Of a stretch of 55,527 nucleotides of DNA, positions 1 to 5,562 are shown piece after piece (within the stretch, counting starts at the first letter, position 1; each line of letters opens with the position of its first letter). A program made the translations under genes and the position numbers. The notes under the pieces were generated by a model. It saw only the letters and a program-made list of their open reading frames with translations. It ran no database searches and was not told the origin of the DNA. The stretch comes from a virus: positions 1 to 55,527 of IMG/VR virus record IMGVR_UViG_3300006929_000018, one strand, 5' to 3'.

Positions 1-3
1 CTA

Positions 4-14
4 ATAACTATTAA
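4..14 (+). promoter_or_regulatory. Left-end early promoter-like element (copy 1)
   Basis: ATAACTATTAA lies 28 bases before the ATG at 32. The same 11-mer recurs at 405-415, and close variants precede four further left-end genes at a similar distance. The recurrence and fixed spacing suggest a promoter or leader element. Which polymerase uses it is inference. Confidence 0.4.
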
Positions 15-31
15 CTATAAAATATACTATT

Positions 32-151
32 ATGAAAAATCTATCGCTCAACATTCTTGTAATCTTATTACTTCCAATAACCGTTCCATTCATACTATTA
101 ACTAACTATGATAACGTATGGGGAGAAGCAATAAAACAAATAAAGGGATAA
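32..151 (+). CDS. Small membrane peptide (39 aa)
   Basis: A 39-residue open frame starts at an ATG preceded by an AT-rich leader, the usual arrangement in Bacteroidota phages with weak Shine-Dalgarno use. After MKNLSLN it has one hydrophobic segment of about 17 residues (roughly 8-24), then a short charged tail ending KQIKG, so a single-pass inner-membrane peptide is likely. It has its own upstream ATAACTATTAA element and a terminator-like hairpin overlapping its 3' end. No family is recognised. Tiny early membrane peptides in phages often affect host envelope functions or superinfection, but nothing in this sequence specifies a role. Confidence 0.5.
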   Translation: MKNLSLNILVILLLPITVPFILLTNYDNVWGEAIKQIKG

Positions 152-162
152 TCTCCTTTTTT
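122..162 (+). terminator. Terminator-like hairpin after the first peptide gene
   Basis: GGAGA (122-126) can pair with TCTCC (152-156), followed directly by six T (157-162). The 25-base loop contains the end of the upstream coding region. The T-run and position fit an intrinsic terminator, but the stem is short. Confidence 0.4.
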
Positions 163-231
163 ACCTACGAATAGTCGTGCCTCCTTTCGGTTCACATACT
201 TCGTATGCTCATTTTAATTTTATATAGGTAA
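161..231 (+). ncRNA. Candidate folded RNA with a 7-bp closing helix
   Basis: Non-coding stretch. TTACCTA (161-167) is perfectly complementary to TAGGTAA (225-231), giving a 7-bp closing helix. It encloses a 3-4 bp hairpin (arms near 167-170 and 175-178) and a 5-bp hairpin CATAC/GTATG (195-199/203-207, loop TTC). The outline recalls a small cloverleaf, but there is no T-loop or anticodon arm, so it is not a tRNA. A structured RNA is suggested only by the nested complementarity. Confidence 0.35.
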
Positions 232-233
232 TA

Positions 234-365
234 ATAACTGTTAGAGTATACACGAAAGTGCTTCGCATGCTAACTTACCTTTACCACAGGACATATTTAT
301 CTAAACTTACGAGCACACACACAACCTAACTTAGGTGCTTCAAGTAAAGAAAATGTCCTTTTTTT
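234..365 (+). ncRNA. Candidate small structured RNA ending in a terminator
   Basis: This stretch holds no credible gene. It begins with ATAACTGTTAG (234-244), a variant of the left-end promoter-like element. GTTAG (240-244) pairs with CTAAC (270-274) around a CAC-GAAA-GTG hairpin (251-260). Next, AGGACAT (288-294) pairs with ATGTCCT (353-359) and is followed by a seven-T run (359-365). Inside it AGCA/TGCT (312-315/336-339) and CCTA/TAGG (325-328/332-335) can stack. A promoter-like element, nested helices and a terminator together look like a transcribed non-coding RNA. A further stem, CGAAA/TTTCG (371-375/386-390), lies just downstream, and the rest of the gap up to 430 is plain AT-rich leader. 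Confidence 0.4.
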
Positions 366-404
366 GCTTACGAAACGACTGCGTCTTTCGGTGTTATATT
401 ACAT

Positions 405-415
405 ATAACTATTAA
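405..415 (+). promoter_or_regulatory. Left-end early promoter-like element (copy 2)
   Basis: ATAACTATTAA is identical to the copy at 4-14 and stands 26 bases before the ATG at 431. The 405-430 leader is otherwise AT-rich with no strong ribosome binding site. Confidence 0.45.
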
Positions 416-430
416 TCAATATATATTATT

Positions 431-502
431 ATGAAATATTACCAATCAGTTCAAAACTTTATCGTTAAAGTATACAATACATTGTATGTATATTATAACT
501 AA
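431..502 (+). CDS. Possible 23-aa leader or micropeptide
   Basis: A 23-codon frame, ATG to TAA, is rich in Tyr, Asn and Val and begins MKYYQSV. It sits at the normal distance from an upstream ATAACTATTAA element. Its stop lies inside the next copy of the element (495-509), which serves the gene at 525. It could be a real micropeptide, a translated leader, or chance. There is no homology to lean on. Confidence 0.25.
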   Translation: MKYYQSVQNFIVKVYNTLYVYYN

Positions 503-509
503 TTATTAA
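495..509 (+). promoter_or_regulatory. Left-end early promoter-like element (copy 3)
   Basis: ATAACTAATTATTAA stands 30 bases before the ATG at 525. It is the same element as the copies at 4 and 405 with four extra bases between the ATAACT and TTAA halves. Confidence 0.35.
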
Positions 510-524
510 CCTAAATTAAATATC

Positions 525-749
525 ATGTCAATACTTGGAATCGCATTCTTCACCGCTATAGGTTATTTTATTATAGTCTATAAATTATTAGGTAGAAAGA
601 AATTAGTTAAAACACAGTTACTGTGGGATATACTATTTACTATCGGTCTACCTATACTATTCATCGGTACATTCAGTGGACTAGCAACAGCTGTATTAGC
701 TGGAGTTATGTTCTCTGTATTCACATCATTACTACCAAAGGAGAGCTAG
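525..749 (+). CDS. Small two-helix membrane protein (74 aa)
   Basis: This 74-residue protein has two hydrophobic stretches (about 2-20 and 35-70, the second possibly two helices) separated by a basic loop containing GRKKLVK. The topology is that of a small inner-membrane protein. The start is the ATG 30 bases after an ATAACTAATTATTAA element. The stop codon lies in the loop of a GAGAG/CTCTC terminator, so the gene is a complete single-gene unit. A role in holding or remodelling the host membrane early in infection is possible, but no family is recognised. Confidence 0.6.
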   Translation: MSILGIAFFTAIGYFIIVYKLLGRKKLVKTQLLWDILFTIGLPILFIGTFSGLATAVLAGVMFSVFTSLLPKES

Positions 750-760
750 ACTCTCTTTTT
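741..760 (+). terminator. Intrinsic terminator overlapping a stop codon
   Basis: GAGAG (741-745), loop CTAGA (746-750) and CTCTC (751-755) are followed by TTTTT (756-760). The loop contains the TAG stop of the upstream gene. Confidence 0.6.
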
Positions 761-895
761 AGAACTCACTTTGTTCGTTCAATTTATATTATCTATAGAT
801 ATATGTGTGGCTAATAATACCAGAGTGATTAAGTAACTACGACTAAAACTCAAGCACAATATCCTTATAATATTATGGTTAATAATATATAGGTC

Positions 896-955
896 GGAGC
901 AATATAATTCTAAATCACAAACCGTTCAGGTAGTTGATAATTATATTGTTCCTTC
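896..955 (+). ncRNA. Long hairpin, candidate small RNA or terminator
   Basis: GGAGCAATATAAT (896-908) pairs with ATTATATTGTTCC (940-952) over 13 positions with one G-U pair. The loop is 31 bases and TTCCTTTT follows. No credible gene occupies 750-996. A smaller hairpin, TATTA/TAATA (871-875/880-884), precedes it within TATAAT-like sequence that could act as a promoter. The element could be a small RNA or a terminator protecting the next unit. Confidence 0.35.
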
Positions 956-976
956 CTTTTACAACAAAATAAATGT

Positions 977-990
977 ATAACTTAAATTAA
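977..990 (+). promoter_or_regulatory. Left-end early promoter-like element (copy 4)
   Basis: ATAACTTAAATTAA stands 20 bases before the ATG at 997. It is the most diverged copy of the left-end element, keeping the ATAACT and TTAA halves. Confidence 0.3.
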
Positions 991-996
991 ATAATT

Positions 997-1326
997 ATGA
1001 AACTAATTAGTATTCTGATAACAGCCGCGTTATTTATTAACGTAAATCACTATCAATCAAGACCTTACACTGACTGTATACCTGAAGCATGGTATGATGA
1101 CTTCAGCGACTTTGAGTATGAAAACAAAATAGATACAGTATTAATAGATACTGCATCTTCAGACACAACATTAATAGACACTACTCGCAATCCTTATCAC
1201 GATATAGATTGGGCAGCAGAGTTCGCTAAATTAGATGATAAATTAGATAGCATGGATATGAATATCAACGAATTAATTATCTATGAAATTGAAAACTATA
1301 ATGACACAATAAATAAAAATAAATAA
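997..1326 (+). CDS. Small exported acidic protein (109 aa)
   Basis: The first 15 or so residues (KLISILITAALFINV) form a signal peptide or membrane anchor, after which the protein is strongly acidic and Asp/Thr-rich. An internal near-repeat, VLIDTASSDTTLIDTT, lies around residues 46-61. The C-terminal third looks helical and the protein ends in Lys/Asn. There is no cysteine pair or lipobox, so it is probably periplasmic or anchored. It is followed two bases later by the next gene, forming a two-gene unit that closes with the strong terminator at 1526-1550. No family is recognised. Confidence 0.55.
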   Translation: MKLISILITAALFINVNHYQSRPYTDCIPEAWYDDFSDFEYENKIDTVLIDTASSDTTLIDTTRNPYHDIDWAAEFAKLDDKLDSMDMNINELIIYEIENYNDTINKNK

Positions 1327-1328
1327 TT

Positions 1329-1523
1329 ATGAGCATAGATATAAGTATAAAGAAAATAGATACATATAATAAAATATTAGATGTTATAAACAGTAGTTCT
1401 ACAAAACATCATCAAGACGTAGCATATATAATGATAGAAAGATTCGGGAATTTATTCTTTGACGAATCACTTACAGAAATATTATTAGAAACAGCTAATA
1501 AAACATTTGGATATACAGATTAA
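1329..1523 (+). CDS. Hypothetical small protein (64 aa)
   Basis: A 64-residue soluble protein of mixed charge, probably alpha-helical, beginning MSIDISIKKIDTYNKIL. It is cotranscribed with the exported acidic protein just upstream (2-base gap) and followed three bases after its stop by a strong intrinsic terminator. No motif is recognised. The tight spacing and clean termination are the main evidence that it is real. Confidence 0.5.
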   Translation: MSIDISIKKIDTYNKILDVINSSSTKHHQDVAYIMIERFGNLFFDESLTEILLETANKTFGYTD

Positions 1524-1525
1524 CT

Positions 1526-1550
1526 AAGAACCCTTCGGGGTTCTTTTTTT
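1526..1550 (+). terminator. Strong intrinsic terminator with UUCG loop
   Basis: AAGAACCC (1526-1533), tetraloop TTCG (1534-1537) and GGGTTCTT (1538-1545) give an 8-bp perfect stem that runs into a T-tract ending at 1550. Confidence 0.9.
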
Positions 1551-1557
1551 GTTATAT

Positions 1558-1568
1558 ATAAGTATTAA
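1558..1568 (+). promoter_or_regulatory. Left-end early promoter-like element (copy 5)
   Basis: ATAAGTATTAA differs by one base from the 4-14 and 405-415 copies and stands 28 bases before the ATG at 1586. Confidence 0.4.
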
Positions 1569-1585
1569 TTTAAAAATATAAAAAA

Positions 1586-1972
1586 ATGGCAAAAGCTAAA
1601 ACAGCAAAGAAAGCTACTAAAGTAGCAAAGACAGTAGAAGCAGAAACTACTAAAAACAAAGGACAATTAGTTCCTAACATCAAAATTACACCTCACACAT
1701 TTAAGAACGGGACAACTATTCTTAATATCAGTTGTAAATTACCAGACTTTATTGACTTCTTACAAAACAATAAAGTTGTAGGTAAAGACGGCAGCTCTTG
1801 GGTTAACATGAAGGGTTTACCATCTAGTTCTGGTGGATACACTGTTATACTAAATGACTACTTCCATGACGCACAACAACTTGCAGATGAAGTATTTGGT
1901 GCAGATGAACTTGACGTACAAGTTGAAGACTTTGAGTTAGAAAGTAGAAGACAAGAGAACAAAGTATCATAA
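1586..1972 (+). CDS. Conserved-looking early protein with Ala/Lys-rich N-terminus (128 aa)
   Basis: The first 27 residues are an Ala/Lys/Thr-rich tail (MAKAKTAKKATKVAKTVEAE), like nucleic-acid-binding tails of histone-like proteins. A compact domain of about 80 residues follows, with predicted strands around ITPHTFKNGTTILNIS and GGYTVILNDY, and the C-terminus is acidic. Better codon quality than its neighbours and a strong leader suggest high expression. It is monocistronic, flanked by the terminator at 1526-1550 and tandem terminators after 2003. A DNA- or RNA-binding early protein is possible, but the family is not recognised. Confidence 0.6.
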   Translation: MAKAKTAKKATKVAKTVEAETTKNKGQLVPNIKITPHTFKNGTTILNISCKLPDFIDFLQNNKVVGKDGSSWVNMKGLPSSSGGYTVILNDYFHDAQQLADEVFGADELDVQVEDFELESRRQENKVS

Positions 1973-2002
1973 TAATTATAAAAGAGAGTATTATCGTTTA
2001 AC

Positions 2003-2060
2003 GAGCGTTACGTAGAAAATAGGATAAAGTCAACGCGCCTATCGGTTAACGCTCTCTTTT
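2003..2060 (+). terminator. Complex terminator with competing folds
   Basis: GAGCGTTA (2003-2010) is complementary to TAACGCTC (2047-2054), followed by TCTTTTT. Inside, ATAGG (2019-2023) can pair with CCTAT (2038-2042). Alternative pairing also exists: GAGAG near 1984-1988 with CTCTC near 2052-2056, and CGTTTAAC (1995-2002) with GTTAACG (2045-2051). The two folds exclude each other, which may make termination conditional. Confidence 0.5.
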
Positions 2061-2066
2061 TGCTTT

Positions 2067-2091
2067 ACAAGTCTTTCAGACTTGTGTTTTT
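2067..2091 (+). terminator. Second intrinsic terminator of a tandem pair
   Basis: ACAAGTCT (2067-2074), loop TTC, and AGACTTGT (2078-2085) form a perfect 8-bp stem followed by GTTTTT. It lies 7 bases after the T-run of the preceding structure. Confidence 0.8.
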
Positions 2092-2098
2092 ATTGCAT

Positions 2099-2109
2099 AT
2101 AACTTTTAA
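2099..2109 (+). promoter_or_regulatory. Left-end early promoter-like element (copy 6)
   Basis: ATAACTTTTAA stands 29 bases before the ATG at 2128 and heads the long early-type operon that runs to the terminator at 6153. Confidence 0.4.
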
Positions 2110-2127
2110 CCCCTTAAATTTATATTT

Positions 2128-2493
2128 ATGAAAAACCAATTAGAACTAACTGATGATTACATCAAAAAATTGAAAACACTATTACGAATGAAAAAGATTA
2201 CTTCTTATGATGTAGCTCACGCTTCATTTAGAAAAGCAAATCAACACTGTATTATTAGCTCTACAGACAAAAGAACATTAACTATCACATTTATAAACGG
2301 TGATGTTAAGAAATTTCCTACAATTATATCCTTATTAAATGAAATTAAAATAATTAATAAATGGTATAAGTCTGCTAGAAGAAAGTATATCAAAAGATAT
2401 TATAAAGTAATAGGAAAATGGAATAACAGGCATAACAATAAAGCTCCTAAACAAGAGCAATTTAACGCCTTAATTGAAAAATATAATATATGA
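2128..2493 (+). CDS. Hypothetical basic protein, first gene of the early operon (121 aa)
   Basis: A 121-residue Lys/Arg-rich helical protein. The N-terminal part contains DDYIKKLKTLL. A central segment around residues 45-65 (CIISSTDKRTLTITFINGD) looks like a beta hairpin. The C-terminal half is very basic, with KSARRKYIKRYYKVIGKW. The charge pattern would suit nucleic-acid binding, but there is no recognisable helix-turn-helix. It opens the operon after the ATAACTTTTAA element and its stop overlaps the next start by 4 bases (ATGA). Confidence 0.55.
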   Translation: MKNQLELTDDYIKKLKTLLRMKKITSYDVAHASFRKANQHCIISSTDKRTLTITFINGDVKKFPTIISLLNEIKIINKWYKSARRKYIKRYYKVIGKWNNRHNNKAPKQEQFNALIEKYNI

Positions 2494-2666
2494 TTATTAC
2501 CGAAGAATTAAAACTTAAAGCAAACATAAGAACAAGGTGTGCTAGAATCATAGCCACCTTGAACTCTCCTTATGAACAACAAACAGTTAATCAACTTATT
2601 AAAGAAACTGAAAAATTAGTAAAATATTGTATGTATAACCAAATAAATAACGAAAATGGAAAATAA
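2490..2666 (+). CDS. Hypothetical helical protein (58 aa)
   Basis: A 58-residue frame from an ATG that overlaps the previous stop (ATGA at 2490-2493) to a TAA just inside the next gene, filling what would otherwise be a 160-base hole in the operon. It begins MIITEELKLKANIRTRC, has two cysteines and is predicted entirely helical. No family is recognised. The translational coupling at both ends supports it as a real gene. Confidence 0.5.
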   Translation: MIITEELKLKANIRTRCARIIATLNSPYEQQTVNQLIKETEKLVKYCMYNQINNENGK

Positions 2667-3048
2667 AACATCAGAAAACATAATAAAATACAAAGACGAA
2701 TTAACAGCTGAAACATTACAAGGTATTATTGACAACTTGCAAGCTCAAGTAGGCGAATTAACTACAGAAATTTTTAATAAAGAAAAAACATTACGAGACA
2801 TCAACAAACCAACTATAACACAAAAACAATTAGATACAATAAATGAAGCAATATCTAATTATACAGACAATGTGGAGTTTTCTGAACAAGACTTTGATGT
2901 AGAACTTTGTATGGAATACGATAATAGAATTGAAATAAGTAGCTTATGTTTTAATTCTTCTGGAGATATGTTTGATGATATAATGAGATATGTAGAAAAA
3001 GAATTTAGAGTTATACAAGAAGAAGAAACCTCTACTGATGAATCTTAA
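2656..3048 (+). CDS. Hypothetical acidic coiled-coil protein (130 aa)
   Basis: Residues about 15-50 form a heptad-like helical stretch (LQGIIDNLQAQVGELTTEIF), followed by a Gln/Thr-rich linker and an acidic C-terminal domain rich in Asp, Glu and aromatic residues (YDNRIEISSLCF). The design is a coiled coil plus a small acidic globule. It overlaps neighbours on both sides by about 11 bases, so translation is coupled. No function can be assigned. Confidence 0.5.
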   Translation: MENKTSENIIKYKDELTAETLQGIIDNLQAQVGELTTEIFNKEKTLRDINKPTITQKQLDTINEAISNYTDNVEFSEQDFDVELCMEYDNRIEISSLCFNSSGDMFDDIMRYVEKEFRVIQEEETSTDES

Positions 3049-3223
3049 TTACGAAGACTGGAGTAAGTCTACATATCAACATTGTGACGACCCTACAGAA
3101 CACGATGAAGAAGAGACAGACTTCACAGAAGATGATGTAGAATTAACCATGTGTTTAGATTACCTAGACGAACACAATATGATGGAAGACTTTTTAATAT
3201 GGGTAAATAAAAATTACAAATAA
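3038..3223 (+). CDS. Hypothetical very acidic small protein (61 aa)
   Basis: A 61-residue protein with a dense acidic run (DEEETDFTEDDVE) and aromatic residues, with a predicted C-terminal helix containing MMEDFLIWVNKNYK. Such composition is common among phage DNA-mimic or inhibitor proteins, but that is a resemblance only. It starts within the end of the preceding gene and ends one base before the DUF932 gene. Confidence 0.45.
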   Translation: MNLNYEDWSKSTYQHCDDPTEHDEEETDFTEDDVELTMCLDYLDEHNMMEDFLIWVNKNYK

Positions 3224-3224
3224 T

Positions 3225-4100
3225 ATGAAAACAACGGAACAAATTCTTAATGAAAACGGACTTAACTGGAATGTAACTAAAGAAAAACTAATGTATGCTG
3301 GTGAGTGTACTCCTAGCGCTAACAATGGATTACATGACACTGATTACTACGGTATAGTTCGTGAAGATACAGGTGAAGTATTTACTACTGTTAAAAAAGG
3401 ATATACTCCTACGCAAAACTCTAAAATTATAGACACTATGCAATCAATCGCAGGTAATAATGATTTAATAATTACTAAAGCTTTAGCGATAAATGGTGGT
3501 AGAAAAATATTAGTACAAATGCAAAAACCTGACAATACAGTATATATAGGTGGTCAAGAGACCAAACAATATGTATATGCTATCAACTCTCATGATGGGA
3601 CATCAGCTTTAAAGTTTGGGTTTATGAATCAAGTAGTATATTGTTCAAATCAATTTGCTTGGATGAGTAACAATGGACTTAAAGGATATGTTCATAAACA
3701 ATCTATCCAAGATAAAGTAACTAATTTACCAGAGATTCTTAACTTTGATGGACAAGAAGAAAGAATAGCTCAATTACACGAGATGAGTATGACGCCTATA
3801 GGACATAAAGAAATCACTGGATTACTAGATTATTTAACTGGTATAGACTCTACAGTCCCTAATTGGGCAGGAGATATAAGTACAAGAAAGAATAATATTA
3901 GAGGAGATTTATATATGTCTGTTACTAAAGAGACTAATAGAGTAGGAATGAATAAATGGGGGCTCTTTAACGGAGTAACTATGTATACATCTCATAGTAA
4001 ATCTATACCTAATAGAGAAAATGGCAGAGAAGAATCTGTTTATACTGGCTCAGGTCAGAAAATGAATGATAATGCATTTAGTTGGTTATCAAATAATTAA
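3225..4100 (+). CDS. DUF932 family (phage/plasmid-like) protein (291 aa)
   Basis: The protein matches the DUF932 pattern: an N-terminal region with tyrosines followed by VREDTGEVFTTVKKGYTPTQN (the typical 'xxVGxxYxxxQN' step), a central NSHDGTSALKFGF segment and a VVYCSNQFAW motif. Family members are usual in phages and plasmids of Proteobacteria and Bacteroidota. Their biochemical role is unknown, but their placement is normally among early or accessory genes, as here. Length is within the usual 250-350 residues. It has a one-base gap to the acidic protein upstream and a two-base gap to the next small gene. Confidence 0.8.
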   Translation: MKTTEQILNENGLNWNVTKEKLMYAGECTPSANNGLHDTDYYGIVREDTGEVFTTVKKGYTPTQNSKIIDTMQSIAGNNDLIITKALAINGGRKILVQMQKPDNTVYIGGQETKQYVYAINSHDGTSALKFGFMNQVVYCSNQFAWMSNNGLKGYVHKQSIQDKVTNLPEILNFDGQEERIAQLHEMSMTPIGHKEITGLLDYLTGIDSTVPNWAGDISTRKNNIRGDLYMSVTKETNRVGMNKWGLFNGVTMYTSHSKSIPNRENGREESVYTGSGQKMNDNAFSWLSNN

Positions 4101-4102
4101 TT

Positions 4103-4267
4103 ATGAAATGGTATTTAAAAATAATAATAACAAATACTAAATCTAAATACATGATAAGAACATATGGATATAGTATAATAGTATATAAAAAACTATTTCC
4201 GTATGTTTTTATTAAACATCGTGTATTTGAAGATTTAGATAAAGCAATTGAATATATTAATCAATAA
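4103..4267 (+). CDS. Hypothetical small protein (54 aa)
   Basis: A 54-residue frame starting two bases after the DUF932 stop and ending just before a folded leader. It is basic and aromatic-rich (MKWYLKIIITNTKSKYMIRT), with a predicted beta-beta-alpha arrangement: strands in the first 40 residues and a helix near FEDLDKAIEYIN. That fold outline and the close operon spacing support a real small protein, but no family is recognised. Confidence 0.5.
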   Translation: MKWYLKIIITNTKSKYMIRTYGYSIIVYKKLFPYVFIKHRVFEDLDKAIEYINQ

Positions 4268-4274
4268 TAATACA

Positions 4275-4350
4275 GAGAGCTCATACCAAAGCAGTATTGG
4301 AAACATGAGCGCGCAAACATGGAACAATATACTCAGGTCACTGAGCTCTC
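4275..4350 (+). promoter_or_regulatory. Folded leader between operon genes (possible cis-regulatory RNA)
   Basis: GAGAGCTCA (4275-4283) is perfectly complementary to TGAGCTCTC (4342-4350), closing a 58-base loop. A competing hairpin, CTCAG/CTGAG (4332-4336/4341-4345, loop GTCA), uses part of the same 3' arm, so the two are mutually exclusive. A CCAA/TTGG helix is possible inside. The stretch is more GC-rich than its surroundings and sits just before the ATG at 4374. It does not match a riboswitch or ribozyme class that I recognise. Confidence 0.35.
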
Positions 4351-4373
4351 CTTATTATTCTAAAAACAAAATT

Positions 4374-4766
4374 ATGGGAAGATACTATGATGGCGACATT
4401 GAAGGTAAATTTTGGTTTGCCGTTCAATCAAGCACCGCTCCAGCAAGGTTTGGAGGTAATGAATATGAGCCAAGCTATATTAACTATTATTTCGGAGAAG
4501 ACCAATTAGAAGAAGTAAAAGAAGAGTTAGATAGAATACACAAAAACATGATGGGAAATATAGAAAAATTAGATGATTTCTTTGCACAAACTAATGGATA
4601 TAATACACTAATGATTATAGATTGGTACAAGAAAATGTATAAAGAAACAATTAACGAAGAAGAAGTTAAAGATATGTTAGTTGAATACGCTGACTATCAA
4701 TTAGGTAATCAGATAGCTGAGTGTATAAAAGAAAATGGACAATGTAATATAAATTGTGAATTATGA
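4374..4766 (+). CDS. Conserved-looking phage protein, unknown function (130 aa)
   Basis: I take the ATG at 4374, preceded by an A-rich leader, because the recognisable protein begins MGRYYDGDIEGKFWFAVQSS. The open frame extends upstream to a TTG at 4248, but that part overlaps the previous gene and the folded leader. The N-terminal half (YYDGDIEGKFWFAVQSSTA) looks like a conserved module seen in small phage proteins that recognise or mark something, while the C-terminal half is helical and acidic (EEVKEELDRI). It overlaps the next gene by 4 bases. Function unknown. Confidence 0.6.
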   Translation: MGRYYDGDIEGKFWFAVQSSTAPARFGGNEYEPSYINYYFGEDQLEEVKEELDRIHKNMMGNIEKLDDFFAQTNGYNTLMIIDWYKKMYKETINEEEVKDMLVEYADYQLGNQIAECIKENGQCNINCEL

Positions 4767-5002
4767 CAAAATTAGTAGAAACACCAAAAAATCAACATGA
4801 AGCTGTCTTATGGCATCTTAATGAATACAGCACCATTACATCATGGGAAGCAATTAAAGAATATGGAGCTACAAGATTATCAGCTATCATATATAATTTG
4901 AGAGATGATGGATATATTATCACTACAAATATGAAAACTACTAAAAATAGATTTGGTAGAAATGTAAATTATTCAGAATATAAATGGGAACATATAATAT
5001 GA
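4763..5002 (+). CDS. Winged-helix DNA-binding protein (79 aa)
   Basis: The arrangement QHEAVLWHLNEYSTITSWEA, then EYGATRLSAIIYNLRDDGYI, then a beta wing with TTKNRFGRNVNYSEYKW, is the helix-turn-helix plus wing layout of small phage winged-helix proteins (ITSxEAxxxYGxTRLSAxIxxLRxxGY). It probably binds DNA as a regulator of phage or host transcription. It is translationally coupled on both sides (ATGA overlaps at 4763 and 4999), so it is made together with its operon partners. No target site can be named. Confidence 0.7.
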   Translation: MTKLVETPKNQHEAVLWHLNEYSTITSWEAIKEYGATRLSAIIYNLRDDGYIITTNMKTTKNRFGRNVNYSEYKWEHII

Positions 5003-5250
5003 CAGCAAAAGAAGTTAGAACTTATTTAACAGAAACATATGGTGAATGTAAGCATGATGAATATGCTATGGCAGGCGCTATAAATCAAACACTACAGGAC
5101 ATGGACTATGACAATGGTTGGGACTTGTTTCATCTATTAGTAGAAAACACACCTATACCACATTTACATACACATAGTTATGGATTTCATACACAAAATG
5201 GTAGAGGTATCATAGAAAGAATACAAGCTTATTATTATGAGTTCTCCTAA
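4999..5250 (+). CDS. Hypothetical protein (83 aa)
   Basis: The start chosen is the ATG at 4999, which overlaps the preceding TGA. An in-frame ATG 15 bases earlier lies within the previous gene. The protein begins MTAKEVRTYLTETYGECKHD, has a His-rich middle (PHLHTHSYGFH) and is otherwise helical. The histidine cluster might bind metal, but there is no recognised motif. Its end overlaps the next start. Confidence 0.5.
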   Translation: MTAKEVRTYLTETYGECKHDEYAMAGAINQTLQDMDYDNGWDLFHLLVENTPIPHLHTHSYGFHTQNGRGIIERIQAYYYEFS

Positions 5251-5539
5251 AGAAATAATACATAATGAATATTGTGCAGGTAAATGCCCTAAGTGTGATA
5301 GTGACAACATTGAATACTTTGGTTCTGAGATGTATGATGAGCAATTAGTTTATAACTCACATTGTGAAGATTGTAACTTAGATTTTCATGAGTATTATGA
5401 TGTAAAATATGACAGTTCTTATGGTATAGAATATATAGAAGAATCTGAAGAAGAAACACAATTATCATGTTGTGGAGATGAAATGACAGGAATATTAGAA
5501 GACATCCAAATTTGTCCAACCTGTAAAGAACATCAATAA
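5237..5539 (+). CDS. Double zinc-ribbon protein (100 aa)
   Basis: Four CxxC-type pairs are visible: CPKC near residue 17, CEDC near 43, CCGD near 78 and CPTC near 93. They are arranged as two zinc ribbons separated by an acidic linker (YIEESEEETQ). Zinc ribbons of this size in phages usually bind nucleic acid or a polymerase subunit. The role here is inference. It is the last of the coupled group before a short gap at 5540-5562. Confidence 0.6.
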   Translation: MSSPKEIIHNEYCAGKCPKCDSDNIEYFGSEMYDEQLVYNSHCEDCNLDFHEYYDVKYDSSYGIEYIEESEEETQLSCCGDEMTGILEDIQICPTCKEHQ

Positions 5540-5562
5540 TATTAATATTAAAAAAAATAATT

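Noticed and set aside
161-231. Seven-base closing helix considered as a tRNA acceptor stem
   Set aside because: There is no T-arm with TTCNA, no five-pair anticodon arm with a seven-base loop, and no A/G-rich D-loop in the right place.
4248-4373. Upstream extension of the 4374 gene from a TTG at 4248
   Set aside because: It overlaps the 3' end of the previous gene and the folded leader, uses a rare start, and the conserved-looking protein begins at the ATG at 4374.
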